Assembly: GCA_934481345.1 (NCBI GenBank)
Contig: CAKSPF010000016.1
Location: 1 to 31,023 of the forward strand
Direction: 5' to 3'
Source of the DNA: an uncultured Clostridia bacterium
GTDB taxonomy: Bacteria; Bacillota; Clostridia; UMGS1810
DNA: 31,023 nt
The notes under the pieces are model-generated. The model saw only the letters and a list, made by a program, of their open reading frames with translations. It ran no database searches and was not told where the DNA came from. Position numbers and translations under genes: made by a program. Positions 23,397 through 31,023 of the stretch are shown piece after piece (the first letter of the stretch is position 1; each line of letters begins with the position of its first letter).

Positions 23397-25448
23397 ATGA
23401 TATACAAAAGCGACATGAATTCAGAATACTATTTTCCTCCGATTCTCGGAAACGGCGATATTTCGCTCGCTCCCGACTGTGAGGGCACATTAAATTACAC
23501 TGCCGCCGAATACGAAGAAAAAGACTTAAAAGCATTTGACGGTATTATTGCCCGCTGCGGACGCAGAAGCAATAACAACAAACGCATGATACGCTCCCGC
23601 CTGTTTTCGTTTGGAAAATTCAAATTCAACGAAGGCAGCAAAATTAAATCATGGTCGCAGAATTTGCTGTGTGAAAAAGGCCGTGTCGAGAGCGACTGCA
23701 TATATGAAGACGGCACGGAAATTCATACAGAGTGCTTTATTCACCCCGCGCTTAATATCTATGCGGTGAATAAAACTTTCAAAAAATTACCGCAAAGCAG
23801 GAAATTCAGCTATGACTTTGTGCTCGAAGGCTTTAACGACGCTACAAAAGAGCTGGAAACAATACGGTATATAAAGCAGGAAAATAACGAATCCGTAACG
23901 GGCTTTCGTATGTACGGCATAGATGTATATACCGGAGAGGTACGCCTGTATATGGACGTACCGCACAGCGCCGCGGCGGCGGAAAACGGAGTTCGCCTTG
24001 AATTTGAGCCGTCCGAGGGCAGCAGTGCAGCGCTGTTTTATTACCTTGAAGACAACCTGGAAACCGAAGATTATATTTCGGTTCTTGCAGATATTAAAAA
24101 GAAGATAGACAACTGCGGTTTTGAAGGACTGAAACAGGAATGTGCCGACGATTACACAAAGTTTTATGAGCTTGGCTATGTAAACACTTCGGATTCCGTC
24201 CTTAATGAAATTTACAAAACCGCTTTATATAACTTAAAATGCTATACCACAAAGTATTCCGTGGCTATAGGGCTCAACAATGCTTACTGGGACGGCAAGT
24301 ATTTCGCATTTGACGAATACTACAGCTATTATGCGCTTCTTACTTCAAACAGAATGGAGCTTGCAAAACGCGTGCCGACTTTCAGACTTGATGTGTGCCT
24401 GGAGCGCGCAATAAAGCTTGCAAGCGACTGCCACAGAAACGAGGACACCGAAGAAATGGCAAGGTTTTTCTGGGAAACGGGAGAGGAAAGCTATGCCGAG
24501 CTTTCGCCGGTGGGACCTTGGCTCGACCATGTATTCCATATGGCTACGGTGGGTATAGGCGCATGGGAATATTATGAATTCAACAAAGACAGGGAATTTT
24601 TGTCGCGCTGCTACAGAATGATTCGCGCGTGTGCAAAATTCTTTACAAAATATATGGTGTACCGCGACGGCGACAGGCTGTATATCGGAAAGTGCACAGA
24701 CCTCGAAAGGCTCGGTGCTGCTGCGGAAAATCCGTTTATGACTTCGTGCGGAGCAATCAAGCTTATCGAGTGCTGCGCGGACGCGTCCGAGGTGCTCGGC
24801 ATTGATGAAGGTTACCGCGCGGAGTGCAGGCACGTTGCGGCAAAGCTCAGAGAAAGCCTGCCCGTTGAAAACGGCATGTATGTACCTCTTGCAAACTGCA
24901 GGCAAAAAAGCATAGCCGTATTTGCAGGAAAGTATCCGTTTAATTCAATAGACGCTGCCGATGAAAAGCTTACCGCGGCATGGAAGGACTTTGAAATAAA
25001 CGGAGCAAAATACGGGAATATGTACGTCCTCGGCAAAGGCATATCGTCATGGTATGCGTGCTGGAAGGCGGAGGCATATGCCCGTGCAGGCATGGCAAAG
25101 GAAGCTCAGGCTTCGCTTGCCGCAAGCTATCCGTCGGCAGGAGTATTCGGTGAAATGTATGAAATAAACGAGCCCGGAGTACGCTTAAAGCCGTGGTTTA
25201 CGACAGCAAGCGGAATGTTTATTTCGTCAGTCAACGAGATGCTTTTGCAAAGTGACAAAAATACCGTTAATGTATTGCCTGCATTTAAAGAGGACTGCGG
25301 CGACGTATCGTTCAGGCTTGCCGTAAAGGGCGGAGCCATAGCGGAAGTAAGTATAAGAAATTCATTGCTTGAAAGCATTAAAATCACCATGGGACAAGAA
25401 GATGTGACAGATAAATACAAAGTGCTTTTCAGAGGAAAAAGTATATAA
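23397..25448 (+). CDS. Cytoplasmic six-hairpin (alpha/alpha)6 glycosidase, GH95/GH65-like
   Basis: A 683-residue protein without a signal peptide. The N-terminal beta-sandwich begins YYFPPILGNGDISLAPD, the type of opening found in GH95 and related families (PxGNG). A helical barrel follows (about 275-600) with NAYWDGKYFAFDEYYSYYAL, similar in pattern to GH65 WDTE regions, and SPVGPWLDHVFHMATVGIGA. The end, FTTASGMFISSVNEMLLQ then VNVLPAF, resembles the GH95 C-terminus. I assign it to the six-hairpin glycosidase superfamily but not to one family with certainty. GH95 enzymes remove alpha-1,2-L-fucose or L-galactose, as found on xyloglucan side chains; GH65 enzymes are mainly alpha-glucoside phosphorylases. 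AAGGAG at 23382-23387 supports the start. Confidence 0.72.
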   Translation: MIYKSDMNSEYYFPPILGNGDISLAPDCEGTLNYTAAEYEEKDLKAFDGIIARCGRRSNNNKRMIRSRLFSFGKFKFNEGSKIKSWSQNLLCEKGRVESDCIYEDGTEIHTECFIHPALNIYAVNKTFKKLPQSRKFSYDFVLEGFNDATKELETIRYIKQENNESVTGFRMYGIDVYTGEVRLYMDVPHSAAAAENGVRLEFEPSEGSSAALFYYLEDNLETEDYISVLADIKKKIDNCGFEGLKQECADDYTKFYELGYVNTSDSVLNEIYKTALYNLKCYTTKYSVAIGLNNAYWDGKYFAFDEYYSYYALLTSNRMELAKRVPTFRLDVCLERAIKLASDCHRNEDTEEMARFFWETGEESYAELSPVGPWLDHVFHMATVGIGAWEYYEFNKDREFLSRCYRMIRACAKFFTKYMVYRDGDRLYIGKCTDLERLGAAAENPFMTSCGAIKLIECCADASEVLGIDEGYRAECRHVAAKLRESLPVENGMYVPLANCRQKSIAVFAGKYPFNSIDAADEKLTAAWKDFEINGAKYGNMYVLGKGISSWYACWKAEAYARAGMAKEAQASLAASYPSAGVFGEMYEINEPGVRLKPWFTTASGMFISSVNEMLLQSDKNTVNVLPAFKEDCGDVSFRLAVKGGAIAEVSIRNSLLESIKITMGQEDVTDKYKVLFRGKSI

Positions 25449-25469
25449 TAAATTGCGGAGGGAACCACA

Positions 25470-28073
25470 ATGAAAAAGTATGTTAGAAATCTTTTTGCCG
25501 TATGTATGGCTGTTGCAGTTGCTGCGTCGGGTATTACCGCAGCGCATGCCGCTGCCGATAACAGTCACAGATATACATGGGATCATGTGAATATGGGCTG
25601 CTACGGTTTTGTTACCGGAATGGCCGTTCACCCTCAAAATCCCGATTTGATGTATGTGCGTACAGATGTAGGCGGTATGTATAAATATGACGCCGAAAAC
25701 CAAAAATGGATTCAGCTTATGGAAAGCATACCCGAAAAGGACAAGGGCCTTTCCAGCGTGCGCTCGGTGGCGCTCGACCCCGTGGATGAAAATGTTATAT
25801 ATGCGGCGTGCGGCGGCTCAAGCGGCACAACCGACATTATAAAATCAACCGACGGCGGAAACACCTGGGAGCGTACATATTTTTCGGAGAAGTTTTTTGC
25901 GGACGGCAAGCCGCTGTTTTGCGGCAACAACCGCGTTGCAAGAGCTATAGGCGAATCGCTTGTTGTAGACCCGGTAAATCCGGATATATTATTCTTCGGA
26001 ACGGAAAGAAACGGATTTTACCGCTCCGAGGACAAGGGCGAAAACTGGGTAAAAGTTACCGACATACCCGACAAGGGCTGGCCCACGGGCGGCGTTGCGG
26101 CGGTGTATATAGACCCTGCAAGGCATGAGAACGGGCGCAGTACCGATATTTATGTGAGCTCCTGGGGCTACGGCGTATACAAAAGCACAGACGGCGGAGT
26201 ATCGTTTAATCTGATTGAAGGCTCTCCGCGTGTTCCGTGCAGAGTTCAGGTCGTTCACGGCATAAGTGACAAAATGTATGTTTCGTCATATAATCCGAAC
26301 TTAGCGGATTATTATGTGGGCGCGGACGATACGGGCAAGGTGGAAACCGACGAAGTGGGCAGTTTTTGGAAATACGAAAACGGCGTGTGGACGGATTTGC
26401 ATCCGTTAAGAAACGCAAAGGAAGCGGACTACAAATGGTTTGCCGATTATACCAGCTTCAGCGCATTTATGATAGACAGGCGCGACCCGAACGTTATCTT
26501 GCTCAATGCCGCGCCTTGGAGCATAAAAAACATGTATATATTCTTAAGCACCGACGGCGGAGAAACGTTTGCCAGAATATCGCGTTCATACCAGGCAACG
26601 GAGCTGTATCAGGTGGGCGAAACCGACAGCGTGTGGATGCCGTACGGCGGCGGTGTGGCATATATACCGAATTTCAAGACGCTTTCAAAGCAGGAGGACA
26701 TAATCAAATCCGACAATGCCATTGAAACAATATGCGTTACAAAAATAGCTTCAATACCGTCCGAAGACGCTCCGGCTGTTCTGATAGAAAGCCAGGACCA
26801 CAGTCTGCGCGTTCAGGAGGAGCTTGATGTGCGAGCTCCCGACAACAGCGTTGAGCCGACATTTAATCACGGCGGCGGAATAGATTTCTGCGAGGAAGAC
26901 CCTTCGTTTGTTTTCAGAACGGGAACAAAGGGCAGACACAATTTCGGAACGGGTACGGCTGCATATTCCACAGACTACGGCAGAACATACACAGAGGTTA
27001 CCGGCTGGGACGAAACCATGCGTATAGTAGACTGTGCAGTAGGCGCCAAAAAGCAGAAAAACGGCTTCCCGATTCTTATGGTTCTCTCCGTAGGGCGCAC
27101 GGGTGAGTCCGGAAGCGAAAACGCGTCGGATTACGGCGAGGGCAGAGGTCTGTACCGTTCAAAGGACGGCGGCGCTACCTGGGAAAAAATGACGGACATC
27201 AACGTCACCAGAAAAAAAGCCGCAAACGACTATAACAACCATATAATCGCCTCCGACAGAGTAAACCCGAATGTGTTTTATTATGTGGAAAAAAATATAC
27301 TTTACCGTACAACCGACGGCGGAGAAAACTGGAAAATCGCAGATCCGCTTTTTGACGAAAACGGAAGCAAGGTGGAAATACCGCAGTACGGAGCTGCCAT
27401 AAAGACAGTGCCGTATACCGAGGGCGGTGTGTGGTTAAAGAGCACAAACGGCAGAATTTATACAAGCTATGATTACGGTGTAACATGGAAGCTGCTCGAT
27501 ACCATCACGGACGCAAACAGCTCCGGATGCTGCTTCGGCTTCGGCGTAGGCGAGAAAGGCATCGGCAAAACCCCGGCTGTGTACACGGTGGGCTATGTGG
27601 ATGACGTATTCGGAATGTATATTTCGGGCAACCTCGGCAAAAGCTGGATAAAAATCAGCCCGGATTCGCTTAAATTCTTTGCGGGAATAGTAGAGGTATG
27701 CGGCGACAGACAGCAGTACGGCAGAGTGTTTGTAGGTACCGGCGGTACGGGAGTTATCTACGGCGAGGGCACTCCTGCTGCGAAGAATTATCTGCCCGGC
27801 GAACAGCTTACTGTCACTGCAAGCGTTTATAATACGGCTCCGTCAAACAGGGATTTTACGCTTTTTGCCGCATTTTACGGGGAAGATTCCATGCTGCAAA
27901 ACGTTCAGTTAAAGACGTTTTCCGTAGAGGGCGAAAGCCCGGAGAGCGACTACAGCCTGACTGTCACCGTTCCCGATGACGCAGAAAACACCACGCTGAA
28001 GGTATTTGCATTTACGGATAATCTTACACCGCTGTATAATGTGCTGGAGCTGAAGCAAATAATTGACGACTAA
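25470..28073 (+). CDS. Secreted GH74-like glycoside hydrolase with shared C-terminal module
   Basis: An 867-residue exported protein (signal peptide about 1-28, ending AHA). The mature protein starts directly with the GH74 propeller: YTWDHVNMGCYGFVTGMAVH, then RTDVGG with D66 at the first catalytic position and GIDFCEED with D472 at the second. About nine Asp-box-like turns (KSTDGGNTW, RSKDGGATW, RTTDGGENW and others) mark the blades. The C-terminal 95 residues (from 773) form the module shared with the two secreted proteins encoded upstream. It is shorter than the other GH74-like protein because the stalk, Ig-like and CBM9-like parts are absent. It probably cuts xyloglucan or a related beta-glucan outside the cell. 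The two copies may differ in endo or exo action. GGAGGG precedes the ATG. Confidence 0.87.
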   Translation: MKKYVRNLFAVCMAVAVAASGITAAHAAADNSHRYTWDHVNMGCYGFVTGMAVHPQNPDLMYVRTDVGGMYKYDAENQKWIQLMESIPEKDKGLSSVRSVALDPVDENVIYAACGGSSGTTDIIKSTDGGNTWERTYFSEKFFADGKPLFCGNNRVARAIGESLVVDPVNPDILFFGTERNGFYRSEDKGENWVKVTDIPDKGWPTGGVAAVYIDPARHENGRSTDIYVSSWGYGVYKSTDGGVSFNLIEGSPRVPCRVQVVHGISDKMYVSSYNPNLADYYVGADDTGKVETDEVGSFWKYENGVWTDLHPLRNAKEADYKWFADYTSFSAFMIDRRDPNVILLNAAPWSIKNMYIFLSTDGGETFARISRSYQATELYQVGETDSVWMPYGGGVAYIPNFKTLSKQEDIIKSDNAIETICVTKIASIPSEDAPAVLIESQDHSLRVQEELDVRAPDNSVEPTFNHGGGIDFCEEDPSFVFRTGTKGRHNFGTGTAAYSTDYGRTYTEVTGWDETMRIVDCAVGAKKQKNGFPILMVLSVGRTGESGSENASDYGEGRGLYRSKDGGATWEKMTDINVTRKKAANDYNNHIIASDRVNPNVFYYVEKNILYRTTDGGENWKIADPLFDENGSKVEIPQYGAAIKTVPYTEGGVWLKSTNGRIYTSYDYGVTWKLLDTITDANSSGCCFGFGVGEKGIGKTPAVYTVGYVDDVFGMYISGNLGKSWIKISPDSLKFFAGIVEVCGDRQQYGRVFVGTGGTGVIYGEGTPAAKNYLPGEQLTVTASVYNTAPSNRDFTLFAAFYGEDSMLQNVQLKTFSVEGESPESDYSLTVTVPDDAENTTLKVFAFTDNLTPLYNVLELKQIIDD

Positions 28074-28104
28074 AAAATATTGGTTTTGAATTGTGAGGTA
28101 CAAC

Positions 28105-28731
28105 ATGAAGAGGATTTTATTTCAGGGCGATTCAATAACGGACTGGAGCCGTTCGAGAGAACGCGACGATATACTGGGTTCCGGCTATGCCACCATGACG
28201 GCAGGGGAGCTGGGTTTTAAGTATCCCGGCGAATATGAATTTCTGAACAGGGGCGTAAGCGGAAACAGAAGTGTGGATATTCTGGCAAGAATGCAAAGGG
28301 ACATAATAGCCGTAAAGCCGGACATTATGAGCCTGCTGATAGGGGTAAACGACATATGGCACGGTATAGACTCCGTAGACGGCATAACACCCGAAAAATA
28401 TGAGATTTACTGCGGCTTGCTGCTTTCGGAGGTTAAGGAGGCGCTGCCGGAGATTAAACTGATGATTCTGGAGCCTTTTGTGCTCAGAGGAACTGTGACA
28501 AATGCAAATTGGGATAAATACAAAAGCGGTGTAAGCCAAATGGCGGAGAAGGCAAGACGGCTAAGCGAAAAACACAAAGCGGTATTCGTACCGCTTCAGG
28601 AGAAATTCGACAAAGCGCTTGAGCTTGCGCCTGCCGAATACTGGAGCATTGACGGCGTTCACCCGAAAGCCGCCGGTCACTGCATAATAAAGAATGCATG
28701 GATTGAGAGCTTCGAGAAGTATATCAGATAG
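28105..28731 (+). CDS. SGNH/GDSL-family esterase, cytoplasmic
   Basis: A 208-residue SGNH hydrolase. The nucleophile block is ILFQGDSITDW (S10), the oxyanion residues sit in RGVSGNRS and GVNDIWH, and the catalytic Asp-His pair is DGVHP (D183, H186). Members of this type remove acetyl groups from sugars or act on other small esters. No signal peptide is present, so it would work on imported oligosaccharides, for example acetylated xylo-, manno- or glucomanno-oligomers. A GTG at 28093 also opens the frame, but GTGAGGT there is the ribosome binding site for the ATG at 28105. It lies between a GH74-like gene and a GH130 gene. The acyl substrate cannot be told from sequence. Confidence 0.88.
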   Translation: MKRILFQGDSITDWSRSRERDDILGSGYATMTAGELGFKYPGEYEFLNRGVSGNRSVDILARMQRDIIAVKPDIMSLLIGVNDIWHGIDSVDGITPEKYEIYCGLLLSEVKEALPEIKLMILEPFVLRGTVTNANWDKYKSGVSQMAEKARRLSEKHKAVFVPLQEKFDKALELAPAEYWSIDGVHPKAAGHCIIKNAWIESFEKYIR

Positions 28732-28760
28732 CATATAATATCAACATTTGGAGGTTTGAA

Positions 28761-29924
28761 ATGTCAAAAGAGTATTTTAACAAAAGAGTAAAGGAAGTAA
28801 TCGACAATCACAATGCGGTTATATCGAGAAAAAACGAAAAGAAATTCAGCATAAACGGGATTTTCAGCAGATACAAATATCCTGCGCTTATGAGAGAGGA
28901 TATTCCGCTTAACTGGAGATTTGACTTTTCATACGACAGAAACCCACTGTTTCTTGAAAGAATAAGGGTTAATGCCGTTATGAATTCCGGAGCGATGTTT
29001 TTAAACGGAAAATATGTGCTTGTGGCGCGCATTGAGGGAAACGACAGAAAGTCATTTTTTGCGGTTGCGGAGAGTGACAACGGAGTTGACGGCTTTGTTT
29101 TCCGTGAAAAACCGATTGTGTTGCCGAAAACCGAAGAAACCGACACAAATGTCTATGATATGCGCCTGACTCAGCATGAGGACGGCTGGATATACGGGCT
29201 TTTCTGCTCCGAGAGAAAGGACAAGACGATAGACGACACCTCGTCTGCGGTTGCAAAATGCGGTATAGTGCGCACAAAGGATCTGGACGGCTGGGAAAGA
29301 CTTCCGGATTTGCTCTCGCCCAATCAGCAGAGAAATGTAATGCTGCACCCGGAATTTGTAAACGGTAAATACATGCTCTACACAAGACCTTCCGACGGGT
29401 TCATAGACGTAGGCTCCGGCGGAGGAATAGGCGTTGCGTTTGTTGACAGCATGGAAAATGCCGAAATCAAAGAAGAAAAAATCATTGACGAAAGAATTTA
29501 CCATACCGTCAAGGAAGTAAAGAACGGAGCGGGAGCACCGCCGATAAAGACAAAGGACGGCTGGCTGCACATTGCCCACGGCGTAAGAAACAACGCGGCA
29601 GGACTGAGATATGTTCTTTACTGCTTTATGACCTCGCTTGAGGACCCTACAAAGGTAATATACAAGCCGGGCGGATATTTCATCGCGCCGAAGGGTGCTG
29701 AGCGCAGCGGCGATGTGTCGGGCTGTGTATTTTCAAACGGAGCAATCGAAAAAGACGGCGATATTTACATATATTATGCTTCGTCGGACACAAGGCTTCA
29801 TGTTGCGTCAACAACGGTTGACAAAATGGTTGATTACTGCAAAAACACTCCGGAGGACGGTCTTGACACCCATGCAAGCGTAGACGCAATATGCGCTCTT
29901 ATCGACAGCAATAAAAATATATGA
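28761..29924 (+). CDS. GH130 glycoside phosphorylase, probable 4-O-beta-mannosyl-glucose phosphorylase
   Basis: A 387-residue cytoplasmic protein with the five-bladed propeller pattern of GH130. The blocks NVYDMRLT (D133 in the general-acid position), RNVMLHPEFVNGKYMLYTRP, PPIKTKDGWLHIAHGVRN, YKPGGYFIAPKGAERSGDVS and IYYASSDTRLHVA closely follow the mannosyl-glucose phosphorylase subgroup (GH130_1) as I remember it. That enzyme cleaves Man-beta-1,4-Glc with phosphate to mannose 1-phosphate and glucose, and works downstream of mannan or glucomannan breakdown. A phospho-sugar mutase gene lies two genes downstream, which would take mannose 1-phosphate to mannose 6-phosphate. No cellobiose 2-epimerase is visible in the window, so the disaccharide would have to come from a glucomannan. 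GGAGG precedes the ATG. Confidence 0.88.
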   Translation: MSKEYFNKRVKEVIDNHNAVISRKNEKKFSINGIFSRYKYPALMREDIPLNWRFDFSYDRNPLFLERIRVNAVMNSGAMFLNGKYVLVARIEGNDRKSFFAVAESDNGVDGFVFREKPIVLPKTEETDTNVYDMRLTQHEDGWIYGLFCSERKDKTIDDTSSAVAKCGIVRTKDLDGWERLPDLLSPNQQRNVMLHPEFVNGKYMLYTRPSDGFIDVGSGGGIGVAFVDSMENAEIKEEKIIDERIYHTVKEVKNGAGAPPIKTKDGWLHIAHGVRNNAAGLRYVLYCFMTSLEDPTKVIYKPGGYFIAPKGAERSGDVSGCVFSNGAIEKDGDIYIYYASSDTRLHVASTTVDKMVDYCKNTPEDGLDTHASVDAICALIDSNKNI

Positions 29925-29941
29925 GGTTTTGGGAGTACACA

Positions 29942-30895
29942 ATGCTGAAAGTAAAAAATAAAAACTCAGATATAATAGTAAACAGCTTTAATGATACACA
30001 AATAGTATGCGCTTTTCACGATATCGACGGTACTCATTCTCTTATCCGCGACTGGCCGCCCGTTATGAGCATATGTCTGTATGACGTAATTGCAAACGGG
30101 ATACCGGAGGACTTTGACAGCAGCGAAAACGCAAAAAGGCTGATTGAAGCCGCAGGCAGAGAGACTCATGAGGAAACGGACAGATTCTGCGTAGAATCGG
30201 CAGGGCTTTCCGCGCTTACTCAAATGGAGTGGGCGATAAGGCGCTCGGTAGAGGAAGGGCACATTCGGGTTAACTGTGATAAAGCTGTAAACTCAGATAT
30301 AATAAAGCGCATATGGAGCGGTGAGGAGATTTTCGACAGTTTCCCGGAAACAAAAGAAATGACCGAGCTTCTGAGCGAAAAAACTCCGCGCCTGTTTAAG
30401 CTGTATGAGGCGGTGTTAAACGGTTACTGCCGTGACGGAAATCTCAAAAAAGCTAAGGAAAATCCCGATGCTTTTCTGGTGCCGGGTTCAATGGAATTTA
30501 TGAGATTTTTGAAAGAACACGGAGTTAAAAACTATTTCGTAACCGGTGCTGTGGTGGAAAAGGGCATGGGTATGTATGAGGAAGTAGAAGGTCTTGGCTT
30601 TAAAATAGGCAAAGACGGACTTATAGAGGATATATACGGCTCGACCTGGACGGAAAAAATCCCTAAGGACGCAGTAATGAAAAGACTGCTGAAACAACTG
30701 AACCTGGAGGGAAAAAACGTTCTTGTGGTCGGTGACGGACGTGCCGAGATTTCTGCCGGAGTGCAGATGGGCAGTGTGACGTTAAGCCGTCTGCCGAAAG
30801 AGGCGGTTTATCAGCGCGGATTGCATAAAAAACTCGGAACAAATATAATAGTTGATGATTATTTAAACAGGGAACTGTTTGATATTTTTGAATAA
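29942..30895 (+). CDS. HAD-superfamily hydrolase (phosphatase)
   Basis: A 317-residue cytoplasmic HAD hydrolase. Motif I is HDIDGT (nucleophile D27, acid/base D29), motif II FVTGA, motif III the lysine of KDAVMKRLL, and motif IV VVGDGRAE (D265 with E269). The stretch between motifs I and II is about 180 residues, helical and acidic, so the cap domain is larger than in typical sugar phosphatases. The frame is open from 29921, overlapping the phosphorylase stop, but GGGAG at 29931-29935 points to the ATG at 29942. Between a phosphorylase and a phospho-sugar mutase it may dephosphorylate a sugar phosphate, balancing that pool. The substrate is unknown. Confidence 0.85.
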   Translation: MLKVKNKNSDIIVNSFNDTQIVCAFHDIDGTHSLIRDWPPVMSICLYDVIANGIPEDFDSSENAKRLIEAAGRETHEETDRFCVESAGLSALTQMEWAIRRSVEEGHIRVNCDKAVNSDIIKRIWSGEEIFDSFPETKEMTELLSEKTPRLFKLYEAVLNGYCRDGNLKKAKENPDAFLVPGSMEFMRFLKEHGVKNYFVTGAVVEKGMGMYEEVEGLGFKIGKDGLIEDIYGSTWTEKIPKDAVMKRLLKQLNLEGKNVLVVGDGRAEISAGVQMGSVTLSRLPKEAVYQRGLHKKLGTNIIVDDYLNRELFDIFE

Positions 30896-30919
30896 AACCC
30901 GACTGCGGAGGAATAAACT

Positions 30920-31023
30920 TTGAATTACAATACAGCATACAATAAGTGGCTTGAAAGTGACAAGCTGACTGTTTCGGAGAAAAATTACTTAAAAGAATTA
31001 AGCAGAGAAGAAACCGAGGACAG
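30920..31023 (+). CDS. Phospho-sugar mutase (phosphoglucomutase/phosphomannomutase), N-terminal fragment
   Basis: Only 34 codons are inside the window. The start is a TTG at 30920, seven bases after GGAGGA (30907-30912). The fragment, MNYNTAYNKWLESDKL followed by SEKNYLKEL, matches the characteristic N-terminus of the alpha-phosphohexomutase family of Firmicutes (Y-x-x-W-L). These enzymes move phosphate between C1 and C6 of glucose or mannose. It follows the HAD gene by 24 bases. Its product would complete the pathway from the GH130 phosphorylase to mannose 6-phosphate or glucose 6-phosphate. The call rests on a short stretch and gene context. Confidence 0.75.
   Translation, partial: MNYNTAYNKWLESDKLTVSEKNYLKELSREETED

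Overview
The window looks like part of the chromosome of an anaerobic, Gram-positive member of the Clostridia, probably an uncultured gut or rumen lineage. The evidence is strong AAGGAGG-type ribosome binding sites, occasional TTG and GTG starts, S-layer homology (SLH) surface proteins, an LplABC-type sugar ABC transporter, a PdaB-type deacetylase, and an intergenic repeat of a kind familiar from gut Clostridia. No species can be named from sequence alone.

Left edge (1-2075): the 3' end of a UDP-GlcNAc 2-epimerase gene (+), a C-terminally truncated PdaB-like polysaccharide deacetylase gene (-) whose last codons form a Rho-independent terminator, and an AraC-family regulator gene (-). The regulator gene faces away from everything to its right across a divergent promoter region (2097-2177).

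Main block (2279-31023): 18 genes all on the + strand, nearly all separated by less than 120 bases. The only larger gap is a 397-base intergenic holding a hairpin-rich inverted-repeat element. In order: two TIM-barrel sugar isomerase/epimerases; two paralogous Gfo/Idh/MocA oxidoreductases; a GH31-like glycosidase; two SLH proteins (one SLH at the C-terminus, one at the N-terminus, joined by a GTGA overlap); a lipoprotein sugar-binding protein with two CUT1 permeases; a 1301-residue secreted GH74-like protein with stalk, Ig-like and CBM9-like modules; two secreted proteins built from a repeated unknown beta-rich domain; a cytoplasmic six-hairpin glycosidase (GH95/GH65-like); a second secreted GH74-like protein; a cytoplasmic SGNH esterase; a GH130 mannosyl-glucose phosphorylase; a HAD phosphatase; and the start of a phospho-sugar mutase gene.

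Read together, this is a Gram-positive hemicellulose-utilisation locus. The GH74-like enzymes would cut a beta-glucan backbone such as xyloglucan outside the cell. SLH proteins and secreted binding modules would hold glycan at the wall. The LplABC-type transporter would import oligosaccharides; no ATPase is encoded here. GH31, the six-hairpin enzyme, the esterase and the GH130 phosphorylase would finish degradation inside, with Man-1-P or Glc-1-P passing to the mutase. The isomerase/oxidoreductase pairs suggest an extra branch, possibly 3-keto-glycoside chemistry. The enzyme mix (GH74 and GH31 typical of xyloglucan, GH130 typical of glucomannan) points to a mixed hemicellulose target or a substrate not yet assigned. 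The least described parts are the repeated domain of the two secreted proteins, a C-terminal module shared by three secreted proteins, and the roughly 700-residue unannotated part of the larger SLH protein.
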